DNA of 26,397 nucleotides, from positions 1 through 26,397 of the forward strand of contig JADGJA010000280.1 in the NCBI GenBank assembly GCA_027596035.1. Reading direction: 5' to 3'. The translations under genes were made by a program, and so were the position numbers. The notes under the pieces were generated by a model. The model was not told where the DNA came from. It searched no databases and was given only the letters and a program-made list of their open reading frames with translations. Below, in pieces: positions 18,290-26,397 of this stretch. Origin of the DNA: Thoreauomyces humboldtii (taxonomy: Eukaryota; Chytridiomycota; Chytridiomycetes; Spizellomycetales; Powellomycetaceae). Every line of letters starts with the position of its first letter. The first letter of the stretch is position 1.

Positions 18290-20290
18290 CTACGCCTTCA
18301 ACCACCCCCTCAACGCCTCAACCTGTTCCAACACGGTCTCCTTCGCCGTCCCACCGACAGCACACCTCCTATCGATGCTCGCCCTGTAATCCCATATCTG
18401 GACGGCATCCTCGTCGAAGAGCGGGTGGAGGGTCTTGAGATCCGCGACGCTCAAGGCGCTCATCTCGACGGTGCGGGATTCGGCGAGTCGGACGGCTCGA
18501 CCGGCGATGTGGTGCGTTTCTCGGAACGGGACCTGCCGGAATTCGGGAGTTGGTGAGTGGCGCTGGAGAAGGGAAATGATGGCTGTTCGGGAAGCATGAC
18601 AGGCTCTTACTCCTTTGCGGACGAGATACTCGGCGACGTCGGTGGCGAGCATGTCGTTGCTGAGACTGGCCTCCATGCGTTCCGGATGAATCTATTATGA
18701 AGCGGGAAAGAAGCTTGTCAAGTTTCGACACGCCTTGTGAAGCAACCTCGCCAACCGGCTCCAGGGTCGATAACACTCACGGTCAGGGTGCTCAACGTCC
18801 CTGTAGCGATCTGCAGACAGGCGGCGACGGTATCCACCGCATCGAACATGGGCTCCTTGTCCTCCTGAAGGTCCTTGTTGTAGGTACTGGGCAAACCCTT
18901 GAGCGTCATCATGAACCCCGCCAGATCACCGAACGTCCGGCCTGTCTTTCCCCTGATGAGCTCCAACGAGTCCGGGTTCTTCTTCTGAGGCATCAGACTG
19001 CTTCCAGTACTGTAGGCATCTGCGAGAGTCACGAACCCGAACTCGCTGGTGCCGTAGACGATGAGATCCTCCGAGAACTTGCTGAGATGGACCATGGTGA
19101 GGCTCGTCCAGAACAGGATCTCGGCGACAAAATCCCGATCGCTGACGCCCAGGAGACTGTTGGGGACGGGCGAGTCGAAGCCGAGTTCGGTCGACAGGAA
19201 GTGTCGGTCCACGTTGAAGGGGTTGCCGGCCAGGGCTCCGCTCCCGAGGGGAAGTTGGTTCATGCGTTTGAGAAGTTGTTCGAGTCGTTCGGCGTCGGCA
19301 CGCCAACTCCAGGCGTAGGAGAGGAGGAGGTGACTCCATCGGATGGGCTGTGCGCGCTGAGGAGGATGGAAGCGATGAGCATGGCGAAGAAACACAAAAT
19401 CGAAAAGACATTGGAAAGCCATGGAGATGCTTCGCAGCAGAGCAAAGCCAAGGACGCTCGCTGTCGCTCGCTTTGCGGTGTGCGCTTCGCGCGCAAGAAG
19501 GCAATGCCTCGCTTCGCTCGGGAGGATTTGGGAAGGCTCGCTAGCGCTCGCTTTTGGAAGCGCGCTTCGCGCGCAGAAGAACGTGATTCGCTTCGCTCGG
19601 GAAAATCTAGGGCCCCGCTTCGCGGGGCACTGGGGACGCTCGCTTGCGCACGCTTCGGAGGTGCGCGCTTCGAAGAACAGACCGACCTCGTTCTCGGACA
19701 TACCTGAAGATGCGTATACCCTGGCATGATGACATCGACCTCCCTCTCGGCCCTCTCCACGGCGGCACCCACCAACTCCCTGACATACCCGACCAGCCTC
19801 TTCCCTTCCTCCCTCAGCCACAGCCTCATGTCCGTGGCGACCTGATCGTTCCTGCTCCTTCCCGTGTGCAGCTTCCCGGCCACGGGTCCGACTAACTCGC
19901 CCAACCTCCTCTCATTGGCGGTGTGGATGTCCTCGTCGGAGGGGAGGGACACAAAGACGTCGGTCTCCCATTCCTTGGCGACGAGGTCGAGTCCGTCGAC
20001 AAGCGTGGTGCGTTCCGATGAGGTGAGGATGTGAGCGCGTTCGAGGGCCTTGACGTAGGCTTGGGAACCATGGATGTCGGCCTTCCACATCCGACGGTCG
20101 AAGCGGAGGGAGGAGTTGAAGGATTCCATCAAGGGATCGTTCTTACCGGTGAAGCGGCCTGTGGGTTGAGAGAATAGAAGACGGGGTCAGGTGTCAACGT
20201 TCTCTCTTTCAGGTATGGGTTTTGACGTGTGTGTTGGCAGGCGGAGGGGAGGGTGAGAAGGAGCACTTTACCGCCCCACAGTTGTGCCAT
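18290..20290 (-). CDS. ARG4: Argininosuccinate lyase
   Basis: This enzyme splits argininosuccinate into arginine and fumarate, the last step of arginine synthesis and part of the urea cycle; it acts as a homotetramer. Exons on the minus strand: 20290-20272, 20158-19704, 19356-18781, 18691-18611, 18532-18290 (457 aa, the usual length). The N-terminus is [20 protein letters not shown]. Signatures include [13 protein letters not shown], the catalytic His of [14 protein letters not shown] (H156) and the superfamily loop [12 protein letters not shown] (276-287). The second intron (347 nt) cuts between HLQ and RAQ of the catalytic motif and is packed with hairpin-forming repeats; it has no stop codon in two of the three minus-strand frames. 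A Gcn4-type TGAGTCA lies 163 bp upstream. It shares a divergent promoter with ARC40. Confidence 0.98.
19452..19680. repeat. Hairpin-rich imperfect tandem repeats of about 80 bp inside an ARG4 intron
   Basis: Two and a half imperfect units occupy most of the 347-nt intron 19357-19703. gcgcttcgcgcgc recurs at 19482-19494 and 19562-19574 (80 apart); tcgcttcgctcggga recurs at 19509-19523 and 19588-19602 (79 apart); ggacgctcgct at 19452-19462 returns at 19634-19644. Perfect hairpins with a TTC loop are GCGCGC-TTC-GCGCGC (19560-19574) and CCCCGC-TTC-GCGGGG (19613-19627). Composition differs strongly from the other introns here, which suggests an inserted repeat family. Confidence 0.85.
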
Positions 20291-20663
20291 GATGTGAGGT
20301 TGTTGCTTGCTTGCTTTTGCCCGAAGGTACAGGGGGGAGGGAAGGAGGTATGAAGAGTTGCAGAGCAGCTTCCGAGTCCATGTGCCGTAGGATAAGGCAA
20401 ATGTCGCCGCGCGTGCCACGACGACGACCGCCGACGACGAAGTGGAGATGGATGAGTCACAGTCAGCAAGACGGGGTGACGGCCTTGGCGTCTCGTCTCG
20501 TCACCATACTTAATACTGTACACATCTGCGTCCTCATCACTGACCGGCAGCCCCAGTCAGCGCCTCACCGCAACCTCCCCCGCAGCAACAGTAGACTGAT
20601 CAGAGTCCTGCCTTCCTTTTCCTCTTCTCGCTTCTGCTCTCCATCCGCTCCAGCTTTGCCAAC
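20291..20663. promoter_or_regulatory. Divergent promoter region of ARG4 and ARC40
   Basis: This 373-bp region lies between the two start codons. It holds the TGAGTCA site at 20453-20459 and, near ARC40, a pyrimidine-rich leader (about 20610-20645, cttccttttcctcttctcg-like). No other element is clear. Confidence 0.6.
20453..20459. promoter_or_regulatory. Gcn4/CPC1-type site TGAGTCA
   Basis: This is an exact match to the palindromic bZIP core used by Gcn4/CPC1/CpcA for general amino-acid control. It lies 163 bp upstream of the ARG4 start. ARG4-type genes are established Gcn4 targets in fungi, so the context supports a real site, although a 7-bp match can be chance. Confidence 0.55.
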
Positions 20664-22134
20664 ATGTCTGCCTCCCCAGAAGTCTACCAGCTTGCCGTCG
20701 GCATCCCAATCACTTGCCACGCTTTCAACAAGGATCGCTCGCGTACGATCAGCTACTCTCGAAGAACCTTTCATGATCCTTGATCCTGGCAAGCTAACTC
20801 TTGGTTCTTCTCGTGGTCCGCAGAGGTCGCGGTCAGCCCAAACAACAATGACGTTGAGATTTACCAGAAGGGCAGAACAGGAACATGGGAGCTGCTACAC
20901 ACCCTGGCGAAGGTGGATCAAAGAAGGCCAATACAGGCAACTCTTTGGCGAAATCCCCCCGCTAACGTTCTCTTTGGGTAGCACGACAAACTTGTGACGT
21001 CGATCGACTGGGCTCCCGACACAAATCGCCTAGTCACTTGCTCCCAGGATCGCAATGCTTACGTGTGGGATTGGGACGCCTCGCAGAACCGCTGGGATGC
21101 GAACCTGTGCCTCCTTCGCATCAACCGTGCGGCCACGCATGTCGCCTGGTCTCCGCGCCAGGACAAGTTTGCTGTCGCCAGCGGAGCCCGTCTGATATCT
21201 GTATGTTCGTTCGAGGAGGAGAACAACTGGTGGGTCAGCAAGCACATCAAGAAACCGATTCGCTCTACGATCACCAGTGTCGCTTGGCATCCGGACAACG
21301 TCCTTTTGGCGGCGGGATCCACCGATATGAAGGTATATCAGCGTTCAATCCGGACTCCTTGATATGAGTTGTTTGTTCTAAAGATCTTGCGACTAGGCCC
21401 GCGTCTTCTCGGCGTACATCAAGGGCGTTGACCAGCCCAAGGCCATTCCTCTGTGGGGTGAGAAGTTCCCCTTCAACACGCTCTGCGGCGAGTTTGGCAG
21501 CGAGAATGGCGGCTGGATCCACTCGGTTGCCTTTTCCCCCAGCGGTGACCAGGTTGCGTGGGCATGTAAGGCTTTCCGCTTGCTTTTCAAAGTTTCTGCT
21601 TTCGTTCTGACTGATCGCTCAATCCATTAGCGCATGACTCCACCGTCACCGTTGCTCACGGCCCTTCGGAAACCCCGATTGCCATCCCGACCGGAGGGCT
21701 CCCCATCGTATCTTTGATCTTTGCTTCCGAGACTACCATCGTGGGCGTTGGCCACGATTGCACTCCTATTCTCTTCGTCAACCGCGGGAACAAGTGGTGC
21801 GTATACTTGTTCAGTTACCTGAGTGCACCTTGAAACTTATACACGTCATTATATCTTTACCAGGGAGGCTGCTGGAAAGCTCGACGCCGGTCAGAAGAAG
21901 GCTGCAGCCTCAAGCTCCGCCTTCAAGATGTTCCAACAAATGGATAGCCGAGCTCAGCAAACAAACGCGAGCCCGCAGGTCGAGCTCAACACTACCCACC
22001 AGAACACTATTACATCAGTCCGTCCCTACGAAGGCACTCCCGACAATGTTACAAAGTTTTCGACCACTGGTGTCGACGGCAAGCTCGTTATCTGGGACCT
22101 TCTTGCGTCCGGCATGGCCGGCCTGAAAATTTAA
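20664..22134 (+). CDS. ARC40: Arp2/3 complex subunit 1 (ARPC1, p40/p41)
   Basis: This WD40 propeller subunit is part of the Arp2/3 complex, which nucleates branched actin at endocytic patches. Exons: 20664-20742, 20824-20912, 20982-21332, 21397-21565, 21631-21796, 21864-22134 (374 aa; human ARPC1 372, yeast Arc40 384). The start ([20 protein letters not shown]) matches the family's N-terminus. Repeats with clear WD or equivalent ends include [12 protein letters not shown]...[46 protein letters not shown] and the last blade ending LVIWDL near the C-terminus. The insert around [12 protein letters not shown] is the exposed loop typical of ARPC1. It is divergent from ARG4 and convergent with the SPRY-IQ gene, with only 137 bp between stop codons. 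Confidence 0.97.
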
Positions 22135-22249
22135 CTCCGCGGTCGGTTCGAACCCTGTTTTTGTAAGCTTCATGCTATTCTCTGCACGCTTCTTCACTAT
22201 TGCAGCGCACAATCTGTTGCAGAATTTCAAAAAACAAACAAATAACATA

Positions 22250-22261
22250 AATAAAAATAAA
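22250..22261 (+). terminator. AATAAA polyadenylation-like signals after ARC40
   Basis: Two AATAAA hexamers (22250-22255 and 22256-22261) follow the ARC40 stop by about 120 bp, just before the convergent SPRY-IQ stop codon at 22272. The two mRNAs probably overlap at their 3' ends. Confidence 0.5.
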
Positions 22262-22271
22262 AGCTGGTGCC

Positions 22272-25200
22272 TCAACCCTTTCCGATCTTCTGCCCGTCGC
22301 GCGTATAGGCCACTTCGCGACGCGGGCACACGATCCCGCAGGGTCGGTACATCTTGAGGATGAAATGCGACGTCCGGAGCGACTTGCATACGGCTGTAAG
22401 GAAAATGGCTTCCCCGTAAGAAAACCGAAGATGGATATCTGGGAAAGAGAGAAACCATCGTAAGCCATAGGGCCCAAACACCCATCAAGGGCGGACTGGG
22501 AGACGAGAACGGGACGAGGAACTCACGGGAACGAACCCAATAACCCTTCCAAAGCGCCTGTATCCTCGCTGCTGCACGATGTCGGGTCCTGACCTTCTCA
22601 GCTCGGACCCGCTTGTGGAGGTAGCTCCTCCAGCCGCTTTGAATGATGTAGGCGCCGTGGATCCGTAAGAGGTCTTCTCTGTGACGAGCGACGGATTCTC
22701 CGAGGTCGCGGAGTCGGCGGCGGAGGTCGGGACGAAGAAGTTGACGCAGGGAGTAGCCTAATAAAACCAGGATGATGTTTGGCGTTAAGCGATGAAAAAC
22801 GTAAATGGAACAGTGAAGCAAACTTACCCCGCCAGACTCGCTGAATGTTTCGGGCAGCTTGGTATTTCTGTCGAAGGAAACAGTGGGTCAGGGATGCAGA
22901 AGGAAGCCTGAAGAGTTTTGAGTAGTTCTCACCTCTCGCAATCGCTTGACCTCGGAAAGCTTTTGATGTAGCGGACGCCACCACGAAATGATGGTGTTGA
23001 CTGCTTTGGCGAGATCTGAACACAAGACGAGACATAACAGGGTCAGTGACGGACTTGCCTTTAAGCACATGTTGCACGCAGCTTTTACCCTCGATCTTTG
23101 CGTTGTAGCGAGCAGCGATGGGTGAGTTCTTGAACATGTGCCAATTTCGCCACTTCTGCTGAATGACGGTCGCGGCGCGATGGAGCTCGGGGATGGGTTG
23201 CTGATAGATGCATCCTGTCAACACCCCGAAAATGTCAAACGACGATCAATTGCCGGCACAGAACGATAATTGCAGATCGGACAGGTTCTTACGCATCAAA
23301 GCCAACCAGATAAACTTCTTTCGCCGCCAGTTACGCTGGATGATTGCTGCCGCTTCATTCTTAAGAGCACGGAGTCGTTTCAGCTTTTTCCGCGCCACGA
23401 GTTGAATGAGCGTGGCGGCCAAGTACTGCTCCTCTCGAATCTTTTGACGCATTTTCCGACCCCGCATGCGTCGCCAAGCTGTCAGATTCAGAGATCATCA
23501 GCAATGTGCTCCGGAAACCCCAAGGGCTTTGTGCTCGTGAATCTTCCTCACCTCTTTGGATTCGAGTACATGCAAGGGACCGGCGGTAGATGGAGGGAGG
23601 GAACTGTGAAAAGCTTCGTTGCCCTTCCACCGCAAGATTGACTCGGAAAGAAGCTTTGTCGAGTGACTTTTCGCCGCGAGATCGTCAGATAGGAAATCAA
23701 AATAATGCGACAACCCAGGAAACTCACGGTTCGTAAACGATCTTCATCTTCCTGATCAGTTCCATCGGTTCCCTCGCCCGCCCGGTCGATGATGCTGGTG
23801 TTGTCAACGGCTAAAGGAATCCCACAAAGAATAAGGTTTGGGAAGTACAGATAACTTGCTTATGACATTGTTACCTTGATCGGACCGACCAGCCTTCAAA
23901 ATATCTCCACAAGCCGTGGCATCAATCTCGCGTAGGAAAGGATTGTTTCCAAAGTTGACACGGATTTGTGGACTCTCAGCGTAAGCCGCTCCAGGCTCGG
24001 TCACTGCGTGACAAGGATCGAATTAATGGAGCTGGCGGTTGAGGGCTCACACGACACAATCACAAACCTTGAAGTGCAAACGTTGGTATCAATTCCGACG
24101 ATAAAATGACATTCCTGAAAAGATAGTCGTTGTAATCAGATTCAGATTGACGGTGAATGCATAGTCTGCAGCATCACTCTTACCTTTGCCTCTTCTGCGT
24201 GGCCTTGTCGAACGCAGCAGCACCAGCTCCAAATCCGGGAGCCTGCTGAACGCCATCTACCACCAGGCTGATTCTGCCTTCATAAACATCCACCACGATT
24301 CCCCAGGTCCGGAAGCCCATAAAGTACATGGAGTCCTCCTCGATCGTCACATGGCTGCCAAGTGAAAGGGACAGACAGAGAGAGTGAGCCGATGCTCTAG
24401 AACATCCCGCAAGGACCAAGCTCCCAAAAACCAGAATTTGCGTACGGGTGTGCTACGCCCTTGTAGTAGATCTGACCAGATGAAGTAAATCCAAAGCTCT
24501 CCGCATCGTCTCCGGGGTAGCGTGCGTGAGCACTGGCATTGATGAGTTTCGCGGCCGACAGTCCTTCGAAACGCACAGCGGATAAGTCCTCTTTTCAAAT
24601 AGGTCATCCGTCTCCTTCCTTTGATAGTTACCGACTCTCCATGAGGTTCGATCAGGTGCCGAGAACTCAAAGTAGAACCTATGCTCCCTCTGCAATCTGT
24701 TCGATATTTGCGTTATGGCGGCCAGCACGTGATCGGCCTCCAACGGTGTCGTCTCATCCGGTCCGCCTCCCACACTCTTGTACCCCAACGCCACCATTCG
24801 TCTCCTAATGATTGAGGATGCAGTTCCGGGGTTGGCCAGCACAGCGGCCGGAAGCTGATGCGAGGGATGAACCGCATCCACGAGTCTCGACAGCAGATGG
24901 ACGAAAGAGTAAGTGTCAGATTGCGACCGAAGCCCCGCCACCTGGTCATGTGTCTGTTTAACCAGCTCTCGGATCGTGGGACGAGACATGAGACGCGCCC
25001 GCCATGGTCCTGCCGTGGCGTAGATGCAGCCCCATTCGGATTGCGGAGATGACGGGGTAGCGGTGGTGGAGGCTGGAGTTGGTGTTGGAGCGGAACCATC
25101 GTCCGGGAGCACCGTGAGATGAACTTCTAGACGATTTGGGTGGACTGCCACGTCTGCATGGACGATTGGTGCGACGAGGAAAAGCTTTGCTTCAAAGGTT

Positions 25201-26224
25201 TGTGAATGCTTGCGTCAGTTTTTCTGGTGGATAGAAGGTCGTATGACCAAGCAAAATGTACCTTTCGCAGAAAATATCCGGGAACATCCTCTTCGATGCA
25301 GACACCCGCTGCAATCTTGTCCTTGCAAAGTCGAGCCCAGTTCACCCTTTCAAATGATTGCAACGACTCGAGGGTTGAGTCGGCGATGAGGTCTCCAAAA
25401 CGGGCGATCATTCCTGGTCTGAGCAATATATACCACCGGTAAGCAGGCACAACAACGTGTAGTTGATATGCTTGCAGACCCGTACCCTGTTTGGAAGAGT
25501 GACTTCATTTCCTTTCGAGCCGCCACTCTTCGCTTCCAGATGAACTGGGCGAATTGGTCGCGATGAGCCTGGAGGGCGGAGGCCAGCTCTGTCCACGAAA
25601 AGCTCGGTCGTGAGCGGCGGATTCGCTCCTGCTTCCCTCGCCACCCTCATGCGTCGTTTCAACGATACCCTTTTCATCCGTCATTCGCTTCATCAGGCGC
25701 TCTCGAAGAATCTGCTTCCTGGCGCTAAAGTTGACGATGGAAACGATGGCTTCCATGCTGATGAGAGCCATCTCGTCCTCTTGCTTCGAATTCTCGGTCA
25801 GCCTCTGAAAGCAGCACGAAAGGTTTCAGACCTCGCTGCATGCATGTCTGAACCCATGTCCATCGTCCTACGCGAAGATCCTCGAGGTCCAAGGAGCCTC
25901 TCAATCGGGCTTCCCTCTGGAATTGCGTTGCAAGGTTTTGCAAATGAGTGCAAATCTGAAAGCGAATGCGTAAGAGCCATGGTCCTATCGCTGTAGAAAA
26001 ATGATGACCATGAGGGACTTACCTCTTTGATGTTCGCATACTCTCGAGTAGTGGCAAGGGCATGTCCGCCAACTTTGCGCGGAGTGCCGCCAGCACCGGG
26101 TGGTGGCCTGTGCGGCAAGTGATTTCGAGTTAGCAAGAGAATACGGAGAACAAACAGACCCTGAGGGAGAAGCAGGTCAAAGAAGGGCCTACTTTGGTAT
26201 TCGCTTCCCATCCGCCAGTTCCAT
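22272..26224 (-). CDS. SPRY-domain protein with an array of seven IQ motifs
   Basis: I know no named orthologue. The 19-exon model (minus) is 26224-26193, 26107-26023, 25955-25872, 25804-25669, 25588-25486, 25418-25262, 25184-24632, 24563-24446, 24354-24184, 24114-24068, 24003-23875, 23810-23728, 23603-23552, 23478-23293, 23214-23089, 23015-22933, 22867-22828, 22757-22527, 22438-22272 (860 aa). All phases close. Residues 40-200 are helical and charged (LQAHRDQFAQFIWKRR). A SPRY-type region ends near 515: YFEFSAPDRTSWRVG, then FGFTSSGQIYYKGVAHP, then RISLVVDG and QIRVNFGNNPF. From about 570 to 806 come IQ motifs: CTRIQRAWRRMRGRKM, ATLIQLVARKK, AAIIQRNWRRKK, ATVIQQKWRNW, ARNIQRVWRG, AYIIQSGWRSY and AARIQALWKGYW. 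These should bind calmodulin or similar light chains. Least sure: the exon 6/7 acceptor (25185) and exon 13. Confidence 0.85.
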
Positions 26225-26397
26225 GCTGTTTCAATGTGCGCGCCGGTCCCCAGCGGCATGCGCTCCAGTCCTGTCGACAGAGAAAGGGGACAGCAGAGGA
26301 GCGCTCGGCGGAGAAGGACGAAGAACGCTCGCGTGGCTTTTTCGACTGCCCAGCGACTTTTTTACCCCACACCGTGGTGCCGTGGTGTGTGTGGTTC
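26225..26397 (-). promoter_or_regulatory. Upstream region of the SPRY-IQ gene, cut by the window edge
   Basis: The region contains the 5' leader and proximal promoter on the minus strand. Another minus frame is open here (up to 26372), but its phase does not match the next exon, whereas the Met at 26224 does. No factor site is evident. Confidence 0.5.

Noticed and set aside
18697..19707. 336-codon plus-strand open frame opposite ARG4
   Set aside because: It is a shadow of the ARG4 coding strand, with no independent domain or start context.
18718..19821. Long minus-strand open frame running through the ARG4 intron
   Set aside because: The lyase alignment needs the 347-nt intron removed (HLQ joined to RAQ). 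The frame is open only because the GC-rich repeats lack stop codons.
22140..22158. GGTTCGAACCC followed by a T run, resembling a tRNA B-box and Pol III terminator
   Set aside because: The sequence upstream is ARC40 coding exon with no A-box or cloverleaf, and the stem bases around the loop do not pair.
25505..25771. Continuous minus frame through 25505 as a terminal exon of the SPRY-IQ gene
   Set aside because: Splicing 25669 to 25588 instead gives a conserved-looking helical segment (LASALQAHRDQFAQFIWKRR) and keeps the frame into the next exon.

Overview
This window is nuclear DNA from a fungus. It is moderately GC-rich and gene-dense, with introns mostly 54-124 nt long (GTAAGT/GTGAGT-like donors, YAG acceptors), typically several per gene. 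The proton pump carries the fungal C-terminal regulatory tail and belongs to the fungal H+-ATPase type with an acidic actuator-domain insert. The sequence alone does not fix the phylum. The intron style would suit a basidiomycete or an early-diverging (chytrid-like) fungus, and a SPRY protein with seven IQ motifs hints at, but does not prove, a zoosporic lineage.

Layout, left to right. Bases 1-1548 hold no gene I can support, only a (CAC)n tract and likely promoter elements for the next gene. The plasma-membrane H+-ATPase (10 exons, +) is convergent with GTR1, the Rag-type GTPase of the TORC1/EGO pathway (8 exons, -). GTR1 is divergent from a TCERG1/CA150-like WW-FF elongation and splicing factor (3 exons, +). 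Next comes a largely disordered, CDK-site-rich protein with a KEN box (5 exons, +), whose promoter carries two MluI-type ACGCGT boxes. It converges on an intronless, membrane-anchored GH26-like protein (-), followed in tandem by the URI/Bud27 prefoldin (5 exons, -). Then come a tiny single-pass membrane protein (+), argininosuccinate lyase ARG4 (5 exons, -), the Arp2/3 subunit ARC40/ARPC1 (6 exons, +) and a 19-exon SPRY plus IQ-array protein (-) that ends the window.

Most genes are housekeeping genes with no shared pathway, so this is a normal fungal chromosome segment and not a cluster. Links that can be read from the sequence are the Gcn4-type TGAGTCA site in the ARG4/ARC40 divergent promoter, which fits amino-acid control of ARG4, and the ACGCGT pair upstream of the KEN-box/CDK-site protein, which fits G1/S expression.

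The items most worth a second look are: the GH26-like protein, where glutamine sits at the expected acid/base glutamate in a receptor-like layout; the SPRY-IQ protein; the 347-nt ARG4 intron built from roughly 80-bp hairpin-rich repeats; and the candidate cell-cycle protein. All exon boundaries were worked out by hand from reading frame, splice consensus and family resemblance, without transcript data.
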